NCBI RefSeq assembly: GCF_042680565.1
Contig: NZ_JBHUEJ010000044.1
Coordinates: forward strand, 100,793 to 164,792
Length of the DNA stretch: 64,000 bases
Source: Ottowia flava
GTDB taxonomy: Bacteria > Pseudomonadota > Gammaproteobacteria > Burkholderiales > Burkholderiaceae_C
Direction of reading: 5' to 3'
The notes beneath the pieces are model-generated. The model did no database searches. It saw only the letters and a list, made by a program, of their open reading frames with translations, and had not been told where the DNA came from. The position numbers and the translations under genes are program-made. Numbering within the stretch: position 1 is the stretch's first letter; every line of letters starts with the position of its first letter. Shown here piece by piece: positions 40,191 through 48,558 of the stretch.

Positions 40191-41015
40191 ATGGCTGGCA
40201 TGTCTTCAGCCACCGCCTTGCCCAAGCCGACGATCCTGGTGGTGGAGGACGAGCCGGGGATTGCCGACACCATCCACTACGCGCTGGCCAGCGACGGCTT
40301 CGAGCCGGTGGCTTGCACCAGCGGGCGCGAGGCGATCACATCGTTCAGCGCCGCGCCGCCGGCGCTGGCGATTCTGGACGTGGGGCTGCCGGACATGAAC
40401 GGCTTCGAGCTGTTTCGCCGGCTGCAAGATCTGCCGGGCGGCAAGCAGGTGCCGATGCTGTTCCTCACCGCGCGCACCGGCGAGATCGACCGCGTGGTCG
40501 GGCTGGAGCTGGGCGCGGACGATTACGTGGCCAAGCCGTTCTCCCCGCGCGAATTGGTGGCGCGCGTGCGCACCATCCTGCGGCGCAGCCAGCGCGCGAA
40601 CACTGAACCCGTGGCGTTCGCGGCGCCTGCTGCTGCCGCCGAAGAATTTAAAGAGAATCGGGCTGTGGCCCTAGAGGAATCAGCGCGGTCAGCTCCTGAA
40701 AAAGGAGCGGAAGGCGCGTTGCAACATGGTGCCCTCAGCTGCGATGCCGAGCGCCGCCTGATCCGCTTTCACGGTCAACCGCTCGAACTGTCGCGCTACG
40801 AATACGGCCTGCTGGCCACGCTGCTGCAGCGCCCGGGTCGTGTCTTCACGCGCGACGAGCTTCTGGAACGCGTGTGGGACGATCCAGGCGACAGCTTCGA
40901 CCGCACCGTGGACGCGCACATCAAGACCCTGCGCGCCAAGCTGCGCGCCGTGCGCGAGGACGAGGACCCCATCCGCACGCTGCGCGGTGTGGGCTATGCG
41001 TTGCGCGAGGCCTAA
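40191..41015 (+). CDS. creB: two-component response regulator CreB
   Basis: OmpR-type regulator of 274 residues. The receiver domain (about 12-125) starts TILVVEDEPGIADTIHYAL, has the phospho-acceptor D63 (LAILDVGLPDMNG) and the K in DDYVAKPFSPREL. The C-terminal winged helix (about 185-274) has LELSRYEYGLLATLLQRPGR and DRTVDAHIKTLRAKL. The linker is unusually long; its centre (residues about 155-174, NRAVALEESARSAPEKG) is encoded by a family I repeat. Assigned as CreB from sequence type, the nearby creD and the TTCAC direct repeats. It overlaps the stop of the convergent lipoprotein gene by 3 bp. Confidence 0.88.
   Translation: MAGMSSATALPKPTILVVEDEPGIADTIHYALASDGFEPVACTSGREAITSFSAAPPALAILDVGLPDMNGFELFRRLQDLPGGKQVPMLFLTARTGEIDRVVGLELGADDYVAKPFSPRELVARVRTILRRSQRANTEPVAFAAPAAAAEEFKENRAVALEESARSAPEKGAEGALQHGALSCDAERRLIRFHGQPLELSRYEYGLLATLLQRPGRVFTRDELLERVWDDPGDSFDRTVDAHIKTLRAKLRAVREDEDPIRTLRGVGYALREA
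40655..40710 (+). repeat. family I repeat inside creB, in frame
   Basis: GAATCGGGCTGTGGCCCTAG-AGGAATCAGCGCGGTCAGCT-CCTGAAAAAGGAGC. Translated as the linker between receiver and DNA-binding domains. Confidence 0.85.
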
Positions 41016-41572
41016 CGGACCGCGGCCTTCAGACTGTCGCTTGCGTCAGTGCTGTCGAGGCTTTGAAGGAATTGCCGAATGTTGTCTTGCGCCGCCCGAT
41101 TAATGGATTCCCTTGCCCGAGTAACTCCATAGAAAGCATACCCGGCAGGTACGACGCCTAGCGAAGTGACATCCTTCGAATAAAGAACGGCACCCGAGGC
41201 TCGATCGATCACTTCATATCGGGCAACTGAGTGCGTTCTCATCTCAGCTCCGAATCGCGGTATCTCAAACGCGAGAATCTTCACTTGAATACTGACTTTG
41301 GTGGCTGCCTCATCTCGGAAAACCGTCATTCGATCAAGGCCCGCTTGCAGAGCTTCCTTCCAATACGCCGTTACCCTATCCATATCTGTGGGAATTCCAC
41401 CCTGCTGCTCACCAGGCTTTGCGAGCGTGACAGTGATAGACCGTAGTTCAGCATCTACTTTCTTCTTCGAAACCTGGACATCGGAAACGGAGAAGTTCAG
41501 TGGAGGTGGTGCTGTGCAACCAGCTACCAATGCGGTTGCGACAATCAAAAGAAGGGTGCGGAGAAATCTCAT
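41012..41572 (-). CDS. lipoprotein of unknown function inserted between creB and creC
   Basis: A 186-residue protein with a lipoprotein signal (MRFLRTLLLIVATALVAGC; lipobox LVAGC, Cys19). The mature part is alpha/beta with PPPLNFSVSDVQVSKKKVDA and a basic C-terminus. No family is recognised. It is clearly AT-richer than its neighbours and lies on the opposite strand between the two halves of a two-component operon, overlapping creB's stop by 3 bp, which suggests insertion by horizontal transfer. A TATAAT hexamer (minus strand, 41628-41623) lies about 50 bases upstream of its ATG. Confidence 0.8.
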   Translation of the reverse strand: MRFLRTLLLIVATALVAGCTAPPPLNFSVSDVQVSKKKVDAELRSITVTLAKPGEQQGGIPTDMDRVTAYWKEALQAGLDRMTVFRDEAATKVSIQVKILAFEIPRFGAEMRTHSVARYEVIDRASGAVLYSKDVTSLGVVPAGYAFYGVTRARESINRAAQDNIRQFLQSLDSTDASDSLKAAVR

Positions 41573-41662
41573 ACAAAGAGGAAAAGGATCCGAGGATGAA
41601 TAAAGTATCTGCTAGATACCTTATTATACGATTAGATACAACTCTTTCATCCCGTACTTCGC

Positions 41663-43192
41663 GTGTCACGCCGCACCCGCATCTTCCTCGCGCTGATCGC
41701 GGTCTACGCCATCGGCATGGCGGCGCTGCTGTACCAGCTGCTGGCCGACCTGGATCCGCGCTACCGCGAATCGGCGGAAGAGGGCCTGATCGAGACCGCG
41801 CAGCTGATGGCCACGGTGATCGAGCAGGACGTGGAGTTCGGCGCGCTGCCGACCGACCGCATCGGCGGCATCTTCCGCGACCTGTACGCGCGGCGCTTTT
41901 CCGCGCAGGTCTACCAGCTGCACAAGACGCGCGTGGACCTGCGCGCCTACGTCACCAACCGCCACGGCGTGGTGGTGTACGACTCGACCGGGCGGGCGCT
42001 GGGGCAGGATTTTTCGCACTGGCGCGACGTGCGGCTGACGCTGCTGGGCGAGTACGGCGCGCGCACCACGCGCGACGTGCCGACCGACGCGACCAGCACG
42101 GTGATGTACGTCGGCGCGCCGATCCGCTGGAACGGCGAGATCGTCGGCGTCGTCACGCTGGGCAAGCCGGTGCAGAGCTTCGGCCAGTTCGTGGCGGCGG
42201 CGCGCAACAACGTGATCTATGTGGGGCTGGTGTCCGGCTTGTCCGCGTTGCTGTTGGCGCTGGTGCTCTCTTTTTTGCTGATCCGGCCGTTGGGCATCTC
42301 CAGCGACCTCTTCGCCGCGCTGCGCACCGCGTGGTGGCGCGACGAGGGTGGGCGCCGCCACTTCAGCCCGCGCCGGGCCTGGCGCGCGGTGCGGGCGCAG
42401 GCGCGTGCGGCCGGCCAGGAGGTGCGCGACGCGATCGCCGGGCGCAACTACGTGCAGGACTACGTGCGCCAGCTGACGCACGAGCTGAAAAGCCCGATCT
42501 CCGCCGTGCGCGGCGCGGCCGAACTGCTGCAGGAGCCCGGCATGCCGCCTGAGCAGGCGGCGCGCTTTGCCGCCAACATCGCGCGCGAGTCCCACCGCTT
42601 GCAGGAAGTGGTTGACCGCATGATGGAGCTGTCTGCGCTGGAAAGCCGCCGCATGCTGCGCGATCAGCAGCGCGTGGCGCTGGCCCCGATGCTGGAAGAG
42701 CTGGCCGCCGCGGCGCGCGCCCAGGCGCCGCGTTTGCGCATCGACGTGCAGATCGATGACGACGTCGCGGTGGAAGGCGACCCATTCCTGCTGCGCCGCG
42801 CGGTGGGCAACCTGCTGGACAACGCGGTGGAATTCACCGCGCCGATGGCTTCGCTTGCGCCGGGCGACGCGGCGCGGGGCGAGTCCGGCAGCGCCGACAT
42901 CGTGCTGCGCCTGTCGCGCGACGGCCGCATGGCGCGCATCGCCGTGCGCGACCACGGCCCTGGCGTGCCAAGCTACGCGGAGGGCAAGCTGTTCGACAAG
43001 TTCTTCTCGCTCGCGCGGCCGGGCTCGCAGAAGAAGAGCACGGGGCTGGGCCTGTCCTTCGTGCGCGAGATCGCCACCTTGCACCAGGGCAGCGTCGACG
43101 TGGGCAACGCTGTGCCGCGCCGCGGGCCGGATGCGCCGCGCGCCGACCAGGGCGCGCTGGCCGTGTTGCGGCTGCCGGCCCTCAAGCCATGA
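41663..43192 (+). CDS. creC: two-component sensor histidine kinase CreC
   Basis: Inner-membrane sensor kinase of 509 residues. TM1 is residues 7-27, a periplasmic domain runs about 28-185 (VVVYDSTGRALGQDFSHW is typical of CreC), TM2 about 187-210 (LVSGLSALLLALVLSFLL), then HAMP-like linker. H-box is QLTHELKSPISAVRGAAELL with phospho-His about 273; N-box NLLDNAVEFT; G-boxes DHGPGVP and STGLGLSFVREIATLH. The start is GTG at 41663. It should phosphorylate CreB, but the two genes are separated by the inserted lipoprotein gene, so creC may now rely on another promoter. Confidence 0.9.
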   Translation: MSRRTRIFLALIAVYAIGMAALLYQLLADLDPRYRESAEEGLIETAQLMATVIEQDVEFGALPTDRIGGIFRDLYARRFSAQVYQLHKTRVDLRAYVTNRHGVVVYDSTGRALGQDFSHWRDVRLTLLGEYGARTTRDVPTDATSTVMYVGAPIRWNGEIVGVVTLGKPVQSFGQFVAAARNNVIYVGLVSGLSALLLALVLSFLLIRPLGISSDLFAALRTAWWRDEGGRRHFSPRRAWRAVRAQARAAGQEVRDAIAGRNYVQDYVRQLTHELKSPISAVRGAAELLQEPGMPPEQAARFAANIARESHRLQEVVDRMMELSALESRRMLRDQQRVALAPMLEELAAAARAQAPRLRIDVQIDDDVAVEGDPFLLRRAVGNLLDNAVEFTAPMASLAPGDAARGESGSADIVLRLSRDGRMARIAVRDHGPGVPSYAEGKLFDKFFSLARPGSQKKSTGLGLSFVREIATLHQGSVDVGNAVPRRGPDAPRADQGALAVLRLPALKP

Positions 43193-43223
43193 AAAAAGCG
43201 CCTGGCCGGTGGGCGAGGCGCTT
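43192..43223 (-). terminator. minus-strand rho-independent terminator
   Basis: Stem AAGCGCCT/AGGCGCTT. On the minus strand it is followed by a run of T's (the A-run 43192-43197). It implies that a transcript enters from the right, matching the small minus-strand ORF at 43271-43432. Confidence 0.7.
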
Positions 43224-43270
43224 GCGCTGTGCTGGCGGTACCGACCGCGAGGTCGACGCCAGGGGCCTGC

Positions 43271-43432
43271 TTACTGCGAGGCGATTTCCAGATGGGCCGC
43301 GCGGGCTTGCTGGACGAACTCAAGGAACGAAACGATCACGTTGCGCACGGTGGACTCCATGTCACAGGAGATGCCATCGAAAGGGATCTGGCCGCGTGCA
43401 TCTCCATCCGGGCCAGCCCTACGGGAAAACAA
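43271..43432 (-). CDS. possible small protein (53 residues)
   Basis: A short frame begins at TTG after an in-frame stop and ends ...STVRNVIVSFLEFVQQARAA HLEIASQ. The C-terminal half has good codon-position composition and would form an amphipathic helix; an internal ATG (MESTVRN) is an alternative start. Support is the terminator exactly downstream on the same strand and an AT-rich promoter-like patch at about 43435-43465. No family recognised; it could equally be a small RNA gene. Confidence 0.3.
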   Translation of the reverse strand: MFSRRAGPDGDARGQIPFDGISCDMESTVRNVIVSFLEFVQQARAAHLEIASQ

Positions 43433-43672
43433 CTAAGTAGAATCCCTAATATCTAAAGTATACAACATCCGGCCAGTTGGTGCTGCGCTGCAGCACTCTG
43501 CCCTGTCAAGGTGGTGCGCGTGGCCGCTGCGGGGGTTCGGGGGCCGACCGGCTTGGCCCTGCGGCGACGCAGGTGATGGCTTGCTGCCGCCAGCGCTTGG
43601 CAGGGGCGCGTGCCGCGGGCTGGACCTTATCCGCGGCGTGGCTCGCCCAACCCCACAAGCCCGATCGCCCAC

Positions 43673-43694
43673 AAAAAAGCGGCCCGAAGGCCGC
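43673..43694 (-). terminator. terminator of the 81-residue gene
   Basis: Perfect stem GCGGCC/GGCCGC with the stable TTCG loop on the minus strand, followed by six T's. About 50 bases past the stop of the gene at 43744-43989. The remainder of 43440-43672 shows no gene. Confidence 0.9.
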
Positions 43695-43743
43695 AGGGCA
43701 CGCCACCGAGGAACCGTGGCATGTCAGGAGATCCTTGTGCGCT

Positions 43744-43989
43744 TCAGGCTGCCTTCCAGCTGCCACCGTCTTGCTTGAAGACGATTTTTTCGGGCAGGCT
43801 GGACAGCGAACCTTTGTAGACCTCGCCACCGTTGGCGAAGATGGCGAAGTTCTCGTCTTCCACCAGGAAGAAGGCCTGGCCGGTGGGGGCGGTCTGCAGC
43901 TCGGCGCAGCCGGATGCTTTGACGGTCACGCCGCCTACGCCCTGGCCGGCACCGTCCAGGAATTCGACGCGTACTTTCTTGGCTGACAT
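43744..43989 (-). CDS. small soluble hypothetical protein
   Basis: An 81-residue protein without signal peptide or membrane segment. It reads like a small beta-sandwich: SAKKVRVEFLDGAGQGVGGV, KASGCAELQTAPTGQAFFLV, EDENFAIFANGGEVYKG. It has a strong ribosome site (AAGGAG) and its own terminator, so it is a genuine monocistronic gene. It lies between creC and creD but no functional link is shown. No family recognised. Confidence 0.75.
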   Translation of the reverse strand: MSAKKVRVEFLDGAGQGVGGVTVKASGCAELQTAPTGQAFFLVEDENFAIFANGGEVYKGSLSSLPEKIVFKQDGGSWKAA

Positions 43990-44223
43990 GTGGTGTTCTC
44001 CTTGCCTAGCGGCAGTGATGTCGTTGGTCGATGAGGAACCCTGACTGTGACAGCCAAGCTTTGCCTTCGCGCAGCGTTGGCGACCTCGTGCGCGACAAAT
44101 TGCACGCTCTCGCAACGTCTGTCGAAGGGCCTGTGAACGGCCCGCCACGACATTTTTCACACCCACGCGCATCGCGTTCAACTGATATTAACATGTGATG
44201 GAAATATGGTTCACGGCGGCTCT

Positions 44224-44257
44224 GAATCGGCGCGAGCAGCTATGGATTTCGTAGCTC
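44224..44257 (+). repeat. family I repeat, partial
   Basis: GAATCGG-CGCGAGCAGCTATGGATTTC-GTAGCTC. The conserved end only, just beyond the creD stop. Confidence 0.55.
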
Positions 44258-44275
44258 AAATGGGTCGATCACTTC

Positions 44276-45724
44276 TCACATCGATTGCGGTTGCGGCGCA
44301 CCGTCGGGTGCCGCAGTGGCGGGCGCGGGCTTGGCTGGTGTGGCGCCCATGCACCACCAGTCGACGTGACGCGTGGTCAGCATCAGCGTGGCCAGCATGC
44401 CGAAGACCAGCAGTGCGCCCAGCAGCAAGGCATTGCTCTCTGACGCCAGCAAACCGTAGAGCGCGCCATACAACACCGCCACGTACGCGGCCAGCGTGCC
44501 GCCGCGCCGCACGCCGCCCAGCACGGCGCTGAAGTAGGTGCCGAGCAGCAGCACACTGGCGCCCGCTGCGCTGGCGTAGGCGATGGCAAAACCCAGCTTT
44601 TCCGACAGCGCCAGCAGCAGCAGGAAGAACACCGCGATCGACAGCCCGACCAGCGCGTACTGCACTGGGTGCAGGCGCAGGCGCTTGAACAACTCGACCA
44701 TAAACACCGCCATCAGCACCAGCGCGATGAAAAGCGCGCCGTACTTGGCCGCGCGCTCGGCCATCGAATAGACGTTGACGGGCTGCGCCAGCGCCACGTT
44801 GAAGCTGTCCAGCGCGCCGTCGCCGGCCCGGGCCTGCTCGTCCGACGCGGTCAGCGACGCGCGCAGCTGGTCGCGCGTCTGGCTGGTCAGTGCGGCGATG
44901 CGCCAGCGCGCGTCAAAGCCGCTGTCGGTCACCGTGCGCTCGGTCGCCAGAAAGCGCCCGCCAAAGCGCGGGTGCGGCCAGGGCGAAGTCAGGTGCGCGG
45001 TGGTTTCGTCGCCCAGCGGCGCGATCGACAACTCGTTCTGCCCGGCCAGTTGCAGTGCCAGCTGGAACGGCATCGCCTGCCCGGCGTTGAAGGCCTGCAG
45101 CGCTGCGCCCGACAGCGGGGCGTGCACGCCAGCGGCCAGCCAGGAGCCGGTCGGCACGTGCGGCACGCGCGCGTTGAAGGCCAGCGCCGCACCCGCCAGC
45201 GTCAGCCGCGGCGCGCCTTCCAGCCCGCGCAGGTCGGTCACGCTCAGCGCCAGCAGCGGCGCCTGCACTTCCACGGTCGACCCCGCCACCTTCTGCGGCA
45301 GCTGCGCCGGGGTGACCGGCGCAAAGCGGCCGTCGATCTGCCCCTTGAGGCGGTAGAACGGCACGGTGAAGATGCCGCGGTAGCGCTCTTCGGGCGTCAG
45401 CTGCCCGCGCACGTCCATCTGCTGCGGAAAAAAGAGCTGAAAGCGCTGTTCTGACCGGGGCTTCAGGCCGATCTGCTCGCCGCGTTCGTTGCGCTCGGCG
45501 ACCTGCCAGCGCTCGACGTAAGGCACGAACAGCACCGGCCCCACCAGGCGCTGCGGGCCCACGTGGGTTTCGGCCAGCTCGCTCACCGCCGACGCCTGCG
45601 TCGCGTTGCGTTCGCGGATCAGCGACTCGATTTCGCCCAGCGGGATGCACAGCAGCAGCAAGAGCAGCAGCAGGGCCAGGACTTTGGCCAGCGTCGATTC
45701 GCGCCAGGCGGCTAAGCGGTTCAT
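44276..45724 (-). CDS. creD: inner-membrane protein CreD
   Basis: A 482-residue envelope protein of the Cre regulon. TM1 is residues about 14-28 (LAKVLALLLLLLLLCIPLGE), then a large periplasmic domain with the CreD signatures AETHVGPQRLVGPVLFVPYV, YRGIFTVPFYRLKGQIDGRF and FGGRFLATERTVTDSGFDARW. The C-terminus has about five helices (ALFIALVLMAVFMVELFK, LHPVQYALVGLSIAVFFLLL and onward). The divergent intergenic region carries CreB-type direct repeats. Its molecular function is unknown; it is linked to envelope integrity and beta-lactam responses in other bacteria. Confidence 0.95.
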   Translation of the reverse strand: MNRLAAWRESTLAKVLALLLLLLLLCIPLGEIESLIRERNATQASAVSELAETHVGPQRLVGPVLFVPYVERWQVAERNERGEQIGLKPRSEQRFQLFFPQQMDVRGQLTPEERYRGIFTVPFYRLKGQIDGRFAPVTPAQLPQKVAGSTVEVQAPLLALSVTDLRGLEGAPRLTLAGAALAFNARVPHVPTGSWLAAGVHAPLSGAALQAFNAGQAMPFQLALQLAGQNELSIAPLGDETTAHLTSPWPHPRFGGRFLATERTVTDSGFDARWRIAALTSQTRDQLRASLTASDEQARAGDGALDSFNVALAQPVNVYSMAERAAKYGALFIALVLMAVFMVELFKRLRLHPVQYALVGLSIAVFFLLLLALSEKLGFAIAYASAAGASVLLLGTYFSAVLGGVRRGGTLAAYVAVLYGALYGLLASESNALLLGALLVFGMLATLMLTTRHVDWWCMGATPAKPAPATAAPDGAPQPQSM

Positions 45725-45818
45725 GGGGTGTTCCCTTGTTCGGTGTGGTGAGGGCGCCGATGCTCGCGGCTACCGACGAAGCGCGTGTGAAGTCGCAGCA
45801 ACGCTTCGGTGTGCGCGT

Positions 45819-45845
45819 TTCACCGCGACTTCACGCCGACTTCAC
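45819..45845 (+). promoter_or_regulatory. triple CreB-binding 'cre tag'
   Basis: TTCAC at 45819, 45830 and 45841, each separated by 6 bases: two overlapping exact matches to the known cre tag TTCAC-N6-TTCAC. Located between creD (minus) and the VIT-VWA gene (plus), 144 bp before the latter's ATG. A lone inverted GTGAA at 45787-45791 faces creD. Confidence 0.85.
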
Positions 45846-45988
45846 ACAGCGCGATCGCCTTCGCAGGCACTTCATTCGCCCTTCGGGTGCGGCTTTCAAA
45901 GTCCGCTCCATGCGCTGCTAGCGATGTGAGGACGGCGGCGCAGACCCCCCACCCCAGGCCTCACGCCCGACCAGAAAGAGAACACACC

Positions 45989-48295
45989 ATGCGCCACTTT
46001 CCCTTGCCCGATGCCAGCGCGGTGCTGCGCGCACTGCCAGAGCTGGCGCCACGCCTGCCGGTCCCCGAGCCGCTGCGCTGCACGCTGGAGGGCGCGCTGC
46101 ACACCGGCCGCCAGGCCAGCGTGTGCCTGCAGCGCGCCAGCTGGTACGTGCTGCTGCTGGGCCTGGTCGCGTTGGCGCCCAGCGTCCATGCGCAGGACGG
46201 CAGCACCGCGCCCGCCAAGGCCGAAAGCCCGTACTTCTTCGTCAAAGGCGCGCAGCCCGGCGTGGACGCGCTGCCGCTGAAAAGCACCGACGTGCAGGTC
46301 AACATCAGCGGTGTGATCGCCGACGTGGTGGTCACCCAGCGCTACAAGAACGAAGGCACGGTGCCGATCGAGGCCAAGTACCTGTTTCCCGGCTCGACCC
46401 GCGCCGCCGTCAATGGCCTGAACGTGCGCATTGGCGAACGCCTGATCGCAGCGAAGATCCGCGAAAAGCAGCAGGCCCAGGTCGAGTACAACGCCGCCAA
46501 GAAGGAAGGCAAGACCGCCGCCCTGCTGGAGCAGCACCGCCCCAACGTCTTCCAGATGAACGTGGCCAACATCCTGCCCGGCGACGACGTGCAGGTGGAG
46601 CTGCGCTACAACGAATTGCTGGTGCCGACCGACGGCAAATACCAGTTCGTCTTCCCCACCGTGGTCGGCCCGCGCTACGCCGGCATGAGCAAGGAGCCCC
46701 CACGCTCCCCTGCTGCGCAAGGTGCGCTGCCCCCCGAGGGGACGATCGCCGCCTTGGGGCGGCCCGGCGGCGGCGGCAACGCGCCCACCGAAGCCAGCAG
46801 CGGCCAGGCCTTGCAGCGTGCCGCCGGGTTCCCGGCCCAGCCCGTGCTGCACCAGGGGGAGGTCAGTCCCAGCGCCTTCAACCTGAAGGTGAATCTGGCC
46901 AGCCCGATCGGCATCCAGGAAATCCGCTCGCCCAGCCACGCCATCGACACGCAGATCGACGCCGACAGCGCTGCCAAGCAGGCCAGCGTGCGCCTGGCCG
47001 ACACCAGCTCGCGCGGCGTCAAGGGCAGCAACAACCGCGACTTCATCCTCGACTACCGTTTGAGCGGCAACGGCATCCAGACCGGCGTGCTGCTCCACAA
47101 GGGCGAGAAGGAGAATTTCTTCTTGGCCATGGTGCAGCCGCCCAAGGCCGTTGCGCTCAAGGACATTCCGCCGCGCGACTACATCTTCGTGGTCGACATC
47201 TCGGGCAGCATGCACGGCTTTCCGCTGGAAACGTCCAAGGCGCTGCTGCGCGAGCTGATCGGCAACCTGCGTGCCAGCGACACCTTCAACGTGATGCTGT
47301 TCTCGGGCAGCAACCAGTTCCTGTCGCCGCAGTCGGTGCCCGCCACGTCCGCCAACATCAACGCCGCCATCGCCACCATCGAGAAGATGGGCGGCAGCGG
47401 ATCGACCGAGCTGCTGCCCGCGCTGCGCCGCGTGTACCAGGCACCGAAGGACCCGGCCGTGTCGCGCAGCATCGTGGTGGTGACGGACGGTTATGTCACC
47501 GTCGAATCCGAAGCCTTTGCCCTGGTGCGCAAGCACCTGGGCCAGGCCAACCTGTTTTCCTTCGGCATCGGCGGCTCGGTGAACCGCCACCTGATGGAAG
47601 GCCTGGCGCGCGCCGGCATGGGCGAGCCCTTCATCATCACCCGCCCCGACGAGGCCGAGGCCCAGGCCAAGCGTTTCCGCCAGATCATCGCCACGCCCGT
47701 GCTGACGCAGGTGAAGGCGCGCTTCGAGGGCCTGGATGTGTACGACGTTGAGCCCGAGCAACTGCCCGACGTGCTGGCCGAGCGCCCCGTGATCGTGTTC
47801 GGCAAGTGGCGCGAATCCGCCACCGGCGCCGCGCAGAAGCCGCAGCTGATCGTCGAAGGCCTGACCCCCGGCGGCGCCTACCGCCAGGCCCTGCCGATCG
47901 ACACGCAAGCCAGCTGGAGCGGCACTGGCGCGCTGCGCCACCTGTGGGCGCGCCACCGCATCGCCGCGCTCAGCGACCAGGAAGCGCTGACCGGCGGTGA
48001 AGAGCAGAAGGCCGCTATCACCCGCCTGGGCTTGGACTACAGCCTGCTGACGCAGTACACGAGCTTCATCGCCGTCGACAAGGTGGTGCGCAACCCGGGC
48101 GGCAACCAGGCGACGGCCAACCAACCCAGCCCCCTGCCCGAAGGCGTGACCGACAGGGCGGTGGGCGATGCCAGCGCACTCGGCGCCGCCGTGGGCAGCA
48201 CGCCGGAGCCGGCGACCTGGGCGGCGATGTTGGTGGTGCTCGCGGTGCTGGGCGGGGCCGTGGCGCGGCGACGGACGGATCGGTTCACTGCGTGA
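45989..48295 (+). CDS. VIT-VWA protein with PEP-CTERM sorting signal
   Basis: A 768-residue exported protein. The N-terminal region of about 50 residues precedes a hydrophobic signal segment (SWYVLLLGLVALAPSVHAQ), an unusually long n-region. A VIT domain follows (about 80-215: NISGVIADVVVTQRYKNEG, YLFPGSTRAAVNGLNVRIGE), then a VWA domain (about 390-570) with an intact MIDAS start DISGSMHGFPLE at about residue 402 and VVVTDGYVTVESEAF. The tail is SSLxx-free but has a clear PEP-CTERM: TPEPATWAAMLVVLAVLGGA VARRR. Residues about 236-262 come from a GC-rich repeat. It is the likely single substrate of the exosortase encoded next, under CreB control. Confidence 0.9.
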   Translation: MRHFPLPDASAVLRALPELAPRLPVPEPLRCTLEGALHTGRQASVCLQRASWYVLLLGLVALAPSVHAQDGSTAPAKAESPYFFVKGAQPGVDALPLKSTDVQVNISGVIADVVVTQRYKNEGTVPIEAKYLFPGSTRAAVNGLNVRIGERLIAAKIREKQQAQVEYNAAKKEGKTAALLEQHRPNVFQMNVANILPGDDVQVELRYNELLVPTDGKYQFVFPTVVGPRYAGMSKEPPRSPAAQGALPPEGTIAALGRPGGGGNAPTEASSGQALQRAAGFPAQPVLHQGEVSPSAFNLKVNLASPIGIQEIRSPSHAIDTQIDADSAAKQASVRLADTSSRGVKGSNNRDFILDYRLSGNGIQTGVLLHKGEKENFFLAMVQPPKAVALKDIPPRDYIFVVDISGSMHGFPLETSKALLRELIGNLRASDTFNVMLFSGSNQFLSPQSVPATSANINAAIATIEKMGGSGSTELLPALRRVYQAPKDPAVSRSIVVVTDGYVTVESEAFALVRKHLGQANLFSFGIGGSVNRHLMEGLARAGMGEPFIITRPDEAEAQAKRFRQIIATPVLTQVKARFEGLDVYDVEPEQLPDVLAERPVIVFGKWRESATGAAQKPQLIVEGLTPGGAYRQALPIDTQASWSGTGALRHLWARHRIAALSDQEALTGGEEQKAAITRLGLDYSLLTQYTSFIAVDKVVRNPGGNQATANQPSPLPEGVTDRAVGDASALGAAVGSTPEPATWAAMLVVLAVLGGAVARRRTDRFTA
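46691..46774 (+). repeat. GC-rich repeat-like insertion in the VIT-VWA gene
   Basis: AAGGAGCCCCCACGCTCCCC, TGCTGCGCAAGGTGCGCTGC, CCCCCGAGGGGACGATCGCC, GCCTTGGGGCGGCCCGGCGG. This has the look of a dispersed intergenic repeat (self-complementary GGGG/CCCC blocks) but is translated in frame as a Pro/Gly loop between VIT and VWA domains. It is not the same sequence as family II. Confidence 0.5.
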
Positions 48296-48313
48296 ACCGA
48301 TCGGCCGCCGCGC

Positions 48314-48436
48314 TCACCCCCCTGAGTCGCCTGCGGCGCCTTCCCCCCGCTCTCTCCGCGCTATCGCGCTCCGGGCAGGGGGACAACGCCGAGGGCCGGC
48401 GCAGGTCCGGCCCTGGCGTTCGCTGGGCTGACGGGG
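48314..48436 (+). repeat. family II repeat, copy 3
   Basis: ACCCCCCTGAGTCGCCTGCG, GCGCCTTCCCCCCGCTC, GGGCAGGGGGACAACGCC, GGCGCAGGTCCGGCCC. Same element as the copies flanking minDE, here about 18 bp after the VIT-VWA stop. Confidence 0.9.
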
Positions 48437-48480
48437 GCAATCGAAACCGGGTGCCGCCGTTGAGTCGCTTTACTCTCAAT

Positions 48481-48537
48481 TAGATAGCTGCTCGCGCAAG
48501 TCCCTCTAGCGCCAGAAGGCCAGAACGCCTGAAATTG
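48481..48537 (-). repeat. family I interspersed repeat
   Basis: TAGATAGCTGCTCGCGCAAG-TCCCTCTAGCGCCAGAAGGCC-AGAACGCCTGAAATTG. Directly upstream of the exosortase gene, following the family II copy. Confidence 0.8.
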
Positions 48538-48558
48538 ATTCTGTTGACGAGAACCACC

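Noticed and set aside
43477..43986. 169-codon plus-strand ORF over the 81-residue gene
   Set aside because: The minus-strand gene has a strong ribosome site and terminator; the plus frame lacks both.
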